64,000 bases of DNA from positions 1 through 64,000 of the forward strand of contig JANJUX010000017.1 of the NCBI GenBank assembly GCA_024710355.1, read 5' to 3'. The notes under the pieces were generated by a model. It saw only the letters and a program-made list of their open reading frames with translations, did not search any database and was not told the origin of the DNA. Position 1 is the stretch's first letter. The number at the start of each line of letters is the position of its first letter. Source of the stretch: Candidatus Rifleibacteriota bacterium. Lineage in GTDB: Bacteria; Muiribacteriota; Ozemobacteria; Ozemobacterales; Ozemobacteraceae. This document shows, one piece after another, positions 1-7,585 of this stretch. The position numbers were made by a program, and so were the translations under genes.

Positions 1-1
1 T

Positions 2-115
2 CATAACCGATACTTTGAAAGTCTTGATCAGTTACATCAGACCATCTTTCGACGATTTAACAGGTTCCAAGGAAACCCTGCCTCTATAAGGGGAATAATG
101 AAATCTTATGTTTAA
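2..115 (+). mobile_element. C-terminal remnant of an IS630-like transposase (partial)
   Basis: An open frame entering from the left edge encodes about 37 residues beginning HNRYFESLDQLHQTIFRRF and ending in a stop at 113-115. The pattern NRYFxSLxxL followed by an aromatic-rich helix and a short tail resembles the extreme C-terminus of IS630/Tc1-type DDE transposases, where it follows the catalytic core. The core would lie outside the window, so it cannot be seen whether the element is intact. No inverted repeat was recognised between the stop and the next gene. The identification rests on one short motif and is tentative. Confidence 0.42.
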
Positions 116-150
116 CAAATTTCTATGCGCTTTTATATAGAATCCTTGCA

Positions 151-360
151 ATGAAAGAATTTCTTGTTGTAATTGAAAAGTCTGGAAAAAATTATTCGGC
201 GTATGCGCCCGATGTTCCTGGCTGCGGCGCCACCGGTAAAACACCCGAAGAAGCGCGTGAAAATCTGAGAGAAGCCATCATTTTTCATCTCGAAGGACTG
301 ACCGAAGACGGGTTGCCTCTACCCGAGCCGCACACCACTTTCGACCGTATCGCAGTTTAA
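151..360 (+). CDS. HicB-like antitoxin-type protein (orphan)
   Basis: This 69-residue protein matches the HicB N-terminal fold: a first strand with a YxAYxPDVPGCxATG core, then TPEEARENLREAI and a FHLEGL helix. HicB proteins neutralise the HicA mRNA interferase in type II toxin-antitoxin pairs. It lacks the extra C-terminal DNA-binding domain of longer HicB proteins. No HicA-like frame (small basic protein with a GSHxxF motif) is visible on either side, so it appears solitary. No Shine-Dalgarno sequence precedes the ATG; a TAGAAT hexamer at 138-143 lies seven bases upstream, which would give a leaderless message. Family assignment is good; the role of a lone HicB is unknown. Confidence 0.8.
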   Translation: MKEFLVVIEKSGKNYSAYAPDVPGCGATGKTPEEARENLREAIIFHLEGLTEDGLPLPEPHTTFDRIAV

Positions 361-371
361 AATATCTGGTT

Positions 372-445
372 TTCATCTGCGTCTATCCGCGTTCATCCGC
401 GGCTTATTCTCCTTGTCTTTCTTCATCGCGTTTATCTGTGGTTGC
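372..445. repeat. Short degenerate repeat phrase (GCGTTYATCYGYGG-like)
   Basis: Three related words, CGTCTATCCGCG, CGTTCATCCGCGG and CGTTTATCTGTGG, occur within about 75 bases in the gap between the HicB-like gene and the YgfK-like gene. The two outer words are separated by a pyrimidine-rich stretch. It codes for nothing obvious and directly precedes the YgfK promoter. It may be a decayed intergenic repeat; no other copy was noticed in the window. Confidence 0.35.
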
Positions 446-469
446 GATATTGGTGGATTATGTTAAAAT
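442..469 (+). promoter_or_regulatory. Promoter of the YgfK-like gene
   Basis: TTGCGA (442-447) and TAAAAT (464-469) are separated by 16 bases, with TG at 461-462 giving an extended -10. Transcription would start near 476, downstream of the GTG at 438. This supports the ATG at 519 as the real start of the following gene. Confidence 0.5.
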
Positions 470-518
470 CACAAAAAATAAATGCGCACCGAACCCGGAA
501 AGGAGCTTCCCTCTTTTT

Positions 519-3500
519 ATGTCTAAAGAATTTTCCAGAATCAGCATCGAGCACCTCGCTTCATGGATACTGCGCGAATATGACGAAACTTCACAGATCT
601 TTGGTATTCACAAAGACCTGTTTTTCGTGCCGAAGGCCGACGACCCGTTCACCCTGACCAGATACGGCCAGCACCTCGAAAGCCCGCTCGGCGTCGCCGC
701 CGGCCCGCACACCCAGATGGCCCAGAACCTGATCGCCGCCTGGCTCTGCGGCTCACGTTATCTCGAACTCAAGACGGTGCAGACGCTCGACGAACTCAAC
801 GTCAGCAAACCCTGCATCGACATTCAGGACGAAGGCTACAACTGCGAATGGTCGCAGGAACTCAAACTCGACGCCAGTTTCGACGAGTATCTCAACGCCT
901 GGATCATGCTGCACGTGCTGCGCCATAAATTCGGCTGGAACAACGCCAAAGGCCGCGGCTTCATTTTCAATATGAGCGTTGGCTACAATCTCGAAGGCAT
1001 TCTCAAGCCGAACGTCCAGAAATTTCTCGAACGCATGGCCGATTGCGGCGACCTGCTGAAAGAAAAACTCGCCGTCATGCGCAAAATTTACCCGAAGATC
1101 GACGAAATCGAGATTCCGGCCATGCTTTCCGACAACATTACCCTTTCGACGATGCATGGCTGCCCGCCCGACGAAATCGAAAAGATCGCCATGTATCTCG
1201 TGAAAGACCGCGGCTACAACACCACGATCAAGCTGAACCCGACGTTGCTCGGCGCCGACCACCTGCGCCACATCCTCAACGAACAGCTCGGCTTCGTCAC
1301 CGAAGTGCCCGACGAGGCGTTCGGCCACGATCTCAAATACCCCGACGGCGTGCAGATCATCAAAAACATGCGCGCCGCCGCCGAAGCGAAGGGCGTTGCC
1401 TTCAACCTGAAGCTCACCAATACCCTCGAATCGGTCAACCACAAGAATATTTTCCCGCCGAACGAAAAAATGATGTATATGAGCGGCCGCGCCCTGCACC
1501 CGATCAGCATCAACGTCGCCGCGAAACTGCAGAACGAATTCGCCGGCAGACTCGACATCAGCTTCAGCGCCGGCGCCGACTGTTTCAACCTGCCGAAGAT
1601 CATTGCCTGCGGTATCAAACCGGTCACCGTCTGTTCCGATCTGCTGAAACCGGGTGGCTACGGGCGTCAGCTGCAGTATCTCGAAGAACTTGCCGCCGCG
1701 ATCCGGGCCGAAAAAGCCGACAATATCGACAGCTATATTCTTAAGTTCGCCGAATGCAGCTGCAAGAAAGTGGAAAAGGCCGCACTGCTCAATCTGCGCC
1801 GCTATGCCGGTGCTGTGCCTGCCAACCCGGCTTACCACAAAGAAAGCAAGACCGGCGAGTCGATCAAGACCAGTCGCGCCCTGCCCGAATTCGACTGCGT
1901 TCGCGCCCCCTGTATCGGCACCTGCCCGGCCGGCCAGGATATCCCTTCTTACATGTATTACACCGCCAAAGGCGACTACAAGAAGGCCTATGAAGTCATC
2001 ATGCGCCAGAACCCGCTGCCTTCAGTGCTAGGTATGGTCTGCGACCACCAGTGCCAGCACAAATGCACGCGCGCCAATTACGACAGCTCACTGCTGATCC
2101 GCGAAATCAAGCGTTTCATCGCCAACCGCAACGCTGACCGCCCGAACCTGCAGCCCGAAAAAGCCAATGGCAAAAAGGTCGCGATTGTCGGCGCCGGCCC
2201 GAGTGGTCTGTCAGCCGCATACTTTCTCGCCCTCGAAGGCTTCGACGTCGAAATTTTCGAAACGAAAGCCTTCGCCGGTGGTATGGTTTCTGACGCGATT
2301 CCGAGTTTCAGACTGACCGCCGATGCGATCAACCGTGACGTCGAATTTATCAAAAACCTCGGTGTCAAGATCAGCTACGCCCAGAAAATCGACCGCCAGC
2401 GCTTCGAAGAACTGCGCCGGGATCATGATTACGTCTATATCGCCATCGGCGCCCAGGGCGCCAAAAAGATGGGGATCCCCGGCGAAGACGCCGCCGGCGT
2501 CATCGACCAGCTGGTTTTCCTGTCTGACGTGCGCCAGGAACGCAACCCGAAAATCGGCCCGAACGTCGCGATCATCGGCGGCGGCAACTCGGCCATGGAT
2601 GCCGCCCGCACCGCCCTGCGCCTTGTCGGAGACAGCGGCCGTGTGCGTGTCGTCTACCGTCGCACCCGCGCTGAAATGCCCGCCGATCTCGAAGAAGTAA
2701 AGGCGCTGCTCGACGAAGGTATCGAAGTGCTCGAACTGCACCAGCCCCTCGAAATCGTCGTGGCTGGCGGTAAAGTCGCCGGCATGAAATGCCAGCGGAT
2801 GCAGCTCGGCGAGAAGGGCCCGGATGGCCGCCGCAAGCCTGTTCCGGTCAAGGGCGCGATCGTCGATGTGCCCTGCGAAACCGTGATCGAGGCAATCGGT
2901 CAGGACGTCATTCTCGACTTTATCGGCGCCTCCGATCTCGAAACCGACCCGGTTACCGGTATGACCCGTATCAGAAACGTCTTCGCCGGTGGCGATGCGG
3001 TGCGTGGTGCCTCGACGATCGTCAAGGCGGTCGGTGACGGCCAGCGCGTCGCTCTCAATATTATCGCCCAGGCCGGTAAAGAGCTCGATATCGGCCCGGC
3101 CGCGATCAAAAAAGGCATGAACGCCGCTCAGTTCATGGTAAAAAGCGCCCGCCGCGTCAGGGGCATCAAGCTGCCCGAAATCGATGTAAAGCTGCGCAAG
3201 GGCTTTGCCACCGTCATTCGTGATCTGAACGAAGAGGAAGCCCGCAAAGAGGCTGAACGCTGTCTCTACTGCAACGATGTCTGCAATGTCTGCGTCAGCG
3301 TCTGCCCGAACCGCGCCAACTTTACTTATTACGTGCGCCCCGGTGATTATCTGGTTCAGAAAGCCGTTAACAAGAAGGGCAAGTTCAAAATCGAGACCGA
3401 AAGAACCATGCGCCTGACCCAGGACGTGCAGGTTCTCAATATCGGCGATTTCTGCAACGAGTGCGGTAACTGCACGACCTTCTGCCCGACCGCCGGCGAC

Positions 3501-3803
3501 CCGTACAAGAACAAGCCGAAATTCTACCTGACCGACCACAGCTTCAAGGAAGAGGCGAACGCCTTCAGAATCTCGGGCAAAGTGCTCAAAGCCCGCGTTG
3601 CCGGCCACGAATACATGCTCGAAGAGAAAGACGATGCGCTGCATTATCACGATGGCCCGATGCATGCCCGCCTGCACCGCGACAGCTTCGAAGTGGTTGC
3701 CGTCGAGCCGCGCGGCGAAAAACCCGCGACCTACTCGTTCGAACTCGCCCTGAAGATGGCCATTCTCTACACTTCCCTCAAAAACGCCGCCTTCAACCAC
3801 TGA
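519..3803 (+). CDS. ygfK: YgfK-like putative selenate reductase / Fe-S flavoprotein oxidoreductase
   Basis: The 1094-residue product matches the YgfK family (about 1030 residues in E. coli). The N-terminal third is a dihydroorotate-dehydrogenase-like barrel (GVAAGPHTQMAQN, ELKTVQTLD, STMHGCPPDEIEKI). A GltD-type cysteine cluster follows (CVRAPCIGTCPAGQDIPSY and CDHQCQHKC), then an FAD motif near residue 555 (VAIVGAGPSGLSAAY), an NAD(P) motif (VAIIGGGNSAMDAA), and two C-terminal 4Fe-4S clusters (CNDVCNVCVSVCP near 918; CNECGNCTTFCP near 980). The frame opens at 438, but family alignment, AGGAG at 501-505 and the promoter favour the ATG at 519. In E. coli the gene sits beside molybdenum hydroxylase genes; none is present here. 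The true electron acceptor is not known; 'selenate reductase' is the family's historical name. Confidence 0.9.
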   Translation: MSKEFSRISIEHLASWILREYDETSQIFGIHKDLFFVPKADDPFTLTRYGQHLESPLGVAAGPHTQMAQNLIAAWLCGSRYLELKTVQTLDELNVSKPCIDIQDEGYNCEWSQELKLDASFDEYLNAWIMLHVLRHKFGWNNAKGRGFIFNMSVGYNLEGILKPNVQKFLERMADCGDLLKEKLAVMRKIYPKIDEIEIPAMLSDNITLSTMHGCPPDEIEKIAMYLVKDRGYNTTIKLNPTLLGADHLRHILNEQLGFVTEVPDEAFGHDLKYPDGVQIIKNMRAAAEAKGVAFNLKLTNTLESVNHKNIFPPNEKMMYMSGRALHPISINVAAKLQNEFAGRLDISFSAGADCFNLPKIIACGIKPVTVCSDLLKPGGYGRQLQYLEELAAAIRAEKADNIDSYILKFAECSCKKVEKAALLNLRRYAGAVPANPAYHKESKTGESIKTSRALPEFDCVRAPCIGTCPAGQDIPSYMYYTAKGDYKKAYEVIMRQNPLPSVLGMVCDHQCQHKCTRANYDSSLLIREIKRFIANRNADRPNLQPEKANGKKVAIVGAGPSGLSAAYFLALEGFDVEIFETKAFAGGMVSDAIPSFRLTADAINRDVEFIKNLGVKISYAQKIDRQRFEELRRDHDYVYIAIGAQGAKKMGIPGEDAAGVIDQLVFLSDVRQERNPKIGPNVAIIGGGNSAMDAARTALRLVGDSGRVRVVYRRTRAEMPADLEEVKALLDEGIEVLELHQPLEIVVAGGKVAGMKCQRMQLGEKGPDGRRKPVPVKGAIVDVPCETVIEAIGQDVILDFIGASDLETDPVTGMTRIRNVFAGGDAVRGASTIVKAVGDGQRVALNIIAQAGKELDIGPAAIKKGMNAAQFMVKSARRVRGIKLPEIDVKLRKGFATVIRDLNEEEARKEAERCLYCNDVCNVCVSVCPNRANFTYYVRPGDYLVQKAVNKKGKFKIETERTMRLTQDVQVLNIGDFCNECGNCTTFCPTAGDPYKNKPKFYLTDHSFKEEANAFRISGKVLKARVAGHEYMLEEKDDALHYHDGPMHARLHRDSFEVVAVEPRGEKPATYSFELALKMAILYTSLKNAAFNH

Positions 3804-3833
3804 AGGCTGCAAAAATTTTCGCCCCTAAGGTAG

Positions 3834-3880
3834 CATGTGGGCTGATGGAGGTCTAAAACCATCAGCCCACATGTGTTTTT
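3834..3880 (+). terminator. Rho-independent terminator after the YgfK-like gene
   Basis: A perfect 15-bp stem (3834-3848 with 3859-3873) with a 10-base loop is followed by TGTTTTT. It lies 30 bases after the stop codon and ends the YgfK transcript before the galE promoter. Confidence 0.85.
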
Positions 3881-3907
3881 CGCTGACATGACTGCAAATG
3901 TCGGTTG

Positions 3908-3916
3908 TGGTATAAT
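3908..3916 (+). promoter_or_regulatory. Extended -10 promoter of galE
   Basis: TGGTATAAT (TGn plus the consensus -10) lies 33 bases before the galE ATG. No good -35 hexamer is present at the usual spacing, as expected for an extended -10 promoter. Confidence 0.65.
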
Positions 3917-3948
3917 GCGCGAAAATCATTGAACAAGGAACAAAGTTG

Positions 3949-4962
3949 ATGAAAGTGCTTTTAACCGGCGGGGCCGGCTATATTGGCAGTCATACCTGCG
4001 TGCAGCTGCTGCAGGCTGGGCATGATGTCGTCATTGTCGATAATCTTCACAACAGTAAAATTGCAGTTCTCGATCGTATCGAAAAAATTTCCGGGCGCCG
4101 CCCGGATTTTTTTGATGTCGACATCTGCGATTTCGAAGCTCTGGTAAACGTGTTCTCAGGGCAGAAGTTCGACGCCGTGATTCATTTCGCCGGTCTCAAG
4201 GCGGTCGGAGAATCGGTCGAAAAGCCGCTGTTCTACTACCAGAACAACGTCGGCGGCACCCTCAAACTCTGCGGTGTCATGCAGGCGGCAGGAGTGCGCA
4301 ATCTCGTTTTCAGTTCGTCGTCGACCGTTTACGGTGACCCGCATACGGTGCCGATAAAAGAGGAATTTCCGGTCGGCGGCGCTACCAACCCATACGGTCG
4401 CTCAAAGTTCATGGTCGAGCAGATTCTCATCGACTGGCAGAAGGCGCACCCGCACCTGAACGTCGCGCTGCTGCGCTACTTCAACCCGGTCGGGGCACAC
4501 GCCAGCGGTTTGATCGGCGAAGATCCGAACGGGATTCCGAATAATCTCATGCCCTATATCACTCAGGTGGCGATTGGCCGCCGGCCGCATCTGAATGTTT
4601 TCGGCAACGACTACCCGACCCACGATGGCACCGGCGTGCGCGACTACATTCACGTCGTCGACCTGGCCGAGGGGCATCTGAAGGCCCTTGAAAAGCTCAA
4701 TGAAAACCCCGGCCTCGGCATCTGGAACCTCGGCACCGGTCAGGGCTACAGCGTTCTCGACGTCGTTAAGGCTTTCGAAGATGCGAGCGGCAAAAAAGTG
4801 CCATACGAAGTTGTTGGCCGCCGATCCGGTGATGTCGCCGCCTGTTACGCCGACCCGACGAAGGCCAATCGCGAACTGAAATGGAAAGCGAAGTTCGGCA
4901 TCGAGCAGATGTGCGCCGATTCCTGGAACTGGCAGTCAAAAAACCCCGACGGCTACGACTGA
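3949..4962 (+). CDS. galE: UDP-glucose 4-epimerase
   Basis: The 337-residue protein is a short-chain-dehydrogenase-type epimerase that interconverts UDP-glucose and UDP-galactose with bound NAD. The N-terminal [10 protein letters not shown] is the nucleotide-binding GxxGxxG motif. [10 protein letters not shown] supplies the catalytic Ser/Thr region, and [11 protein letters not shown] holds the YxxxK catalytic pair. The C-terminal half has the [13 protein letters not shown] and [12 protein letters not shown] motifs typical of GalE. AAGGAA at 3935-3940 positions the ATG at 3949 rather than the in-frame TTG three bases earlier. It is monocistronic or leads the small genes after it. With kdsA and the SLBB protein nearby, supply of sugars for surface polysaccharide is the likely role. 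Confidence 0.96.
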   Translation: MKVLLTGGAGYIGSHTCVQLLQAGHDVVIVDNLHNSKIAVLDRIEKISGRRPDFFDVDICDFEALVNVFSGQKFDAVIHFAGLKAVGESVEKPLFYYQNNVGGTLKLCGVMQAAGVRNLVFSSSSTVYGDPHTVPIKEEFPVGGATNPYGRSKFMVEQILIDWQKAHPHLNVALLRYFNPVGAHASGLIGEDPNGIPNNLMPYITQVAIGRRPHLNVFGNDYPTHDGTGVRDYIHVVDLAEGHLKALEKLNENPGLGIWNLGTGQGYSVLDVVKAFEDASGKKVPYEVVGRRSGDVAACYADPTKANRELKWKAKFGIEQMCADSWNWQSKNPDGYD

Positions 4963-4994
4963 TTTAAACCGGTTCTAAAACAAAGGTAACCTTG

Positions 4995-5345
4995 ATGTAT
5001 CTGAATGTGACGTCAGCCGGGCTGTCGGAAGAAAAGTTCAGGTTATATCTTCTGAACCGCTCACATCCTGTGGGTAGAGGAAAAGCTGTTTTCTTTGAGG
5101 CCGTTGGATTCAGTGCTGATCAATGGTCTGTTCTTGCGTCTGCGATTCTTGAGCATGCAAAGAAGAATCAGGTTTCTGAAAGTATTCCAAATGAACATGG
5201 AATAAAGTATATTATTGATGGGAAGTTGAGTTCTCCTGACCAGCGCAATCCCCTTGTCAGATCGATCTGGTTCGTCGAAAATGGGTCTGAACTGGCGAGA
5301 TTTGTGACTGCATATCCTTTGCCTTATCTCAAGGAGTTGAAGTAA
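4995..5345 (+). CDS. DUF6883-like small protein
   Basis: The 116-residue protein has the pattern KFRxYLLNRSHPVGRGKAVFFEAVGF, then a QWSVLASAIL helix, and ends RSIWFVENGSELARFVTAYP. This resembles the DUF6883 family, small proteins found near toxin-antitoxin and immunity-like genes. AAAGG at 4982-4986 selects the ATG at 4995; an in-frame TTG lies one codon upstream. The codon use looks less GC-biased than in galE and kdsA, which hints at later acquisition. The stop overlaps the start of the next gene (TAATG), so the two are translationally coupled. The function is unknown. Confidence 0.65.
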   Translation: MYLNVTSAGLSEEKFRLYLLNRSHPVGRGKAVFFEAVGFSADQWSVLASAILEHAKKNQVSESIPNEHGIKYIIDGKLSSPDQRNPLVRSIWFVENGSELARFVTAYPLPYLKELK

Positions 5346-5566
5346 TGCCTCAGGAACTTGAAGTTGTCGCTTTGACCGTTGATCTGCCCGAGTATGGTCT
5401 CAGAGCAGGCGACATTGGCTCTATCGTTCTCGAACATGGTAGTAACGGATACGAGGTCGAATTCACAACGATTTCAGGAGAAACCATCGCGGTTGTTTCT
5501 CTCAAAGAAAAGGATGTCAGGGCTATTGGCCCCGGTGAGATTGCCTGCACCCGGCGGGTAGCGTAA
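5345..5566 (+). CDS. DUF4926-like small protein
   Basis: The 73-residue protein matches the DUF4926 pattern: ALTVDLPEYGLRAGDIGSIVLEH, then YEVEFTTxSGETIAVVSL and a short acidic-basic tail. The family is a small all-beta fold of unknown function. It overlaps the DUF6883-like gene by one base, which implies one transcript and matched synthesis. I recall the two families being neighbours in other genomes, suggesting a two-protein module, possibly toxin-antitoxin or toxin-immunity; this is inference. Confidence 0.7.
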   Translation: MPQELEVVALTVDLPEYGLRAGDIGSIVLEHGSNGYEVEFTTISGETIAVVSLKEKDVRAIGPGEIACTRRVA

Positions 5567-5571
5567 ATTTG

Positions 5572-5580
5572 TGGTGATAC
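5572..5580 (+). promoter_or_regulatory. Possible extended -10 directly before kdsA
   Basis: TGGTGATAC follows TTTG and ends five bases before the kdsA ATG at 5586. The surrounding word TTGTGGTGATAC resembles TTGTGGTATAAT before galE and TTGTGGTATAAA before the FlhB-like gene. If used, it would give a leaderless kdsA message. Confidence 0.35.
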
Positions 5581-5585
5581 CCGGA

Positions 5586-6404
5586 ATGACTTTTTCAATC
5601 AAACAATTTGCAGCTGAAGCGCCGTTTTTTCTGATCGCGGGGCCCTGTGTCATCGAATCCGAGGGCCTGTGCCTCTATATTGCCCAGACGCTGAAGGCGG
5701 TTGGCGAAGAGCTTAAACTGCCGGTGGTGTTCAAGGCCAGTTTCGACAAGGCGAATCGCACTTCGGGCGACTCCTTTCGCGGCCCGGGCCTCGACAAGGG
5801 CCTCGAAATTCTCGCGTCGGTAAAGGCGAAAACCGGTCTGCCGGTGCTGACCGATGTGCATGAAGTGGCGCAGGTCGCGCCGGTCGCCGAAGTCTGCAAT
5901 ATTCTGCAGATTCCTGCTTTTCTCTGCCGTCAGACTGACCTGACCGAGGCGGCAGCCCGCACCGGCCGTGTCGTCAACATCAAGAAGGGGCAGTTTCTTT
6001 CGCCCTGGGCGACGAAGCATCTCGCCGACAAAGTTCGCAACACCGAAGGGGCCGGCGAAGTATTGCTGACCGAGCGCGGCGCCTCGTTCGGCTACGGCAG
6101 CCTCGTCGTCGATATGCGGTCGTTCCCCGTCATGAAGCCGTTCTGCGACGGCGTTGTCTATGATGCAACCCATTCTCTGCAGTTGCCCAGTTCCGGTGGC
6201 GCCAAAACCGGCGGTCAGCGAGAGTTCATCGCGACGCTGGCACAGGCGGCCATGGCCACCGGCGACGTCGACGGCCTGTTTCTCGAAGTTCACCCCGAAC
6301 CCGAAAAATCCCCGTCCGACGCCGACAACATTCTGCCCCTCGACGACATGAAAGCCCTCCTCACCCGCCTGATCGCCATCAAATCCGCCCTTATCACCTC
6401 GTGA
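5586..6404 (+). CDS. kdsA: 3-deoxy-D-manno-octulosonate 8-phosphate synthase
   Basis: The enzyme condenses phosphoenolpyruvate with arabinose 5-phosphate to give Kdo 8-phosphate for lipopolysaccharide. Family motifs run along the whole 272 residues: LIAGPCVIES, FKASFDKANRTS, SFRGPGLDKGLEIL, LTDVHE, IPAFLCRQTDL, LTERGASFGYGSLVVDMRS and FLEVHPEPE. The cysteine in AGPCVIES (asparagine in the E. coli-type enzyme) marks the metal-dependent class. A GTG at 5571 is an alternative start, but the ATG at 5586 fits the family N-terminus. No convincing Shine-Dalgarno sequence is present. Its presence is the strongest sign of a diderm host. The stop codon abuts a truncated copy of the window's hairpin repeat. 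Confidence 0.96.
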   Translation: MTFSIKQFAAEAPFFLIAGPCVIESEGLCLYIAQTLKAVGEELKLPVVFKASFDKANRTSGDSFRGPGLDKGLEILASVKAKTGLPVLTDVHEVAQVAPVAEVCNILQIPAFLCRQTDLTEAAARTGRVVNIKKGQFLSPWATKHLADKVRNTEGAGEVLLTERGASFGYGSLVVDMRSFPVMKPFCDGVVYDATHSLQLPSSGGAKTGGQREFIATLAQAAMATGDVDGLFLEVHPEPEKSPSDADNILPLDDMKALLTRLIAIKSALITS

Positions 6405-6432
6405 AAAAGCAACCCGGCTGATAGGCCGAAGC
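6403..6432 (+). repeat. Hairpin repeat, 3' module only (copy 1)
   Basis: This site carries the 3' stem arm GAAAAAGCAA followed by the CCCGGCTGATAGGCCG tail and AAGC, identical to 9407-9436. The 5' arm and loop are missing; kdsA coding sequence occupies that place. It begins inside the kdsA stop codon. Confidence 0.8.
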
Positions 6433-6490
6433 ACATCGATTTAGGACTGACTTGTTAATTACCCGATGCCAATTGAAGTTTAACAATATT

Positions 6491-7267
6491 ATGAACAGTA
6501 GAGGCGGGAGTTTTGCTCTTCTCTGTCTTTTCCTGATGCTTGTTGCCAGTCTGCAGGCGGCCGGTCTGACTCTGTATTCCTACCAGGACGACCAGGGACA
6601 GACGATTGTCGTCGACAGCCTCGAGCGCGTGCCCGAGCAATACCGTGACAGCGCCCGGCAGAACTTCATTCCGTCCTTCAGAACCGGCAGGACTCCTGTG
6701 CGCCCCTCGTCGCCCGAAACTCCGGCCGCCAATGACAACCGCGTCATCGTCATCGCTGCCCCCGAAACCTCTGCCGAACGGGGCAATCGACCGGTGGTCG
6801 TCGAACCGATCGAGGAAATCCTGCCGCCTGACCCGGCCCTGGCTTCGGCTGCGGCCATTCTCAGCAAAATCAAAAAGGTCGTCGACAATAACGAACTGCT
6901 GTATGGCCTGACGCTCAGGTTCACCATCAGACATCCGGCGGTGCAGCACCAGCATCTCACCAACCTGATCGAGCTGCGCAATCTGCCCGATCCGAAGCAA
7001 CTCGTCTGGATCGAGCCAAACGACTGGGCCGTCGAAACCAGTCTGCTGATCGAACGCCTGCGCTCGATCCAGTTCACCGTCTCTTCATGGTTCGAAACCG
7101 GCTCCGGCGCCCTGTTGACCACCCTGCCGACCCTCGTCGAAGCCGCAAAGCGCCACACCGCCCTGATCGAACGCCGTTTAAAAGAACTCGAGGCCGCCGA
7201 CCTCGCCCGCCGCGAAAAAGAACTCGCCGACCGCAAAAAAAAGCGCCGCCTCAAAAATAATAAATAA
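6491..7267 (+). CDS. Predicted exported protein of unknown function
   Basis: The 258-residue product starts with a classical signal peptide (basic NSRGG, hydrophobic FALLCLFLMLVASL, then LQAAG). The mature N-terminus, LYSYQDDQGQTIVVDSLERVPEQYR, resembles DUF4124-type domains that bind near peptidoglycan or periplasmic partners. A Pro/Ala-rich spacer follows, then an alpha-helical part, and a very basic Lys/Arg-rich end. The frame is open from 6452; the ATG at 6491 is preferred because it starts the signal peptide. No clear ribosome binding site is seen. The function is unknown. Confidence 0.7.
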   Translation: MNSRGGSFALLCLFLMLVASLQAAGLTLYSYQDDQGQTIVVDSLERVPEQYRDSARQNFIPSFRTGRTPVRPSSPETPAANDNRVIVIAAPETSAERGNRPVVVEPIEEILPPDPALASAAAILSKIKKVVDNNELLYGLTLRFTIRHPAVQHQHLTNLIELRNLPDPKQLVWIEPNDWAVETSLLIERLRSIQFTVSSWFETGSGALLTTLPTLVEAAKRHTALIERRLKELEAADLARREKELADRKKKRRLKNNK

Positions 7268-7585
7268 ACTGCCATCAGACTGAAGTTTGCATTTACAATG
7301 AAGTTAAAGGCAGGTCAGGCGCTTGCATAAGCGGCGCTTGTCGAGCACCCCATAGTTCCCTGTGAGCGATGCCGCTTAGAGCCCGAGTTCCGGTCGTGCG
7401 AGCAGAGTGAACAGATGGAACTATGAGGGGGCGAAGATCGCAGAGCGTTTTTGCCAGGACGGCATTATGCCGCGTGAGCTAGGATGGCGGAAGCGGCGGC
7501 AACGACTGACCGGCCGTAACACTATAATGATAGAAAGAGAAAGGTTAATATTTTAAGTTCGGATTGGTCGTGGTATTCTGCTGGT
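7268..7585 (+). other. 318-bp gap with nested inverted repeats, possible structured RNA
   Basis: This is the longest gap in the window and holds no plausible gene. It contains CGCTT-GCAT-AAGCG (7320-7333), TAAGCGGC (7328-7335) complementary to GCCGCTTA (7371-7378), CCCCATAGTTCC (7348-7359) pairing with GGAACTATGAGGGG (7417-7430), and the palindrome CGGCATTATGCCG (7460-7472). The loop inside the largest stem contains TGTGAGCGAT, which also occurs in the loop of the hairpin element at 23491-23581. The end of the gap holds the rnhB promoter. A structured transcript or a mosaic of repeats would both explain it. Confidence 0.4.
7571..7579 (+). promoter_or_regulatory. Extended -10 promoter, leaderless rnhB
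   Basis: TGGTATTCT ends six bases before the rnhB ATG at 7586, so transcription would begin at or next to the start codon. No Shine-Dalgarno sequence precedes the ATG, in agreement with a leaderless message. Confidence 0.5.

Noticed and set aside
372..445. CRISPR-like short repeats
   Set aside because: The repeated words are degenerate, overlapping and not evenly spaced, with no spacer pattern and no cas genes in the window.
438..518. N-terminal extension of the YgfK-like protein from a GTG at 438
   Set aside because: The predicted promoter lies inside it, the residues do not match the family, and AGGAG precedes the ATG at 519.
2211..3812. Long antisense open frame opposite the YgfK-like gene, and similar ones at 753-1838, 11447-12682, 15277-16269, 51361-52794 and 62357-63544
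   Set aside because: All lie opposite well-supported genes, lack ribosome sites and motifs, and follow from codon bias.
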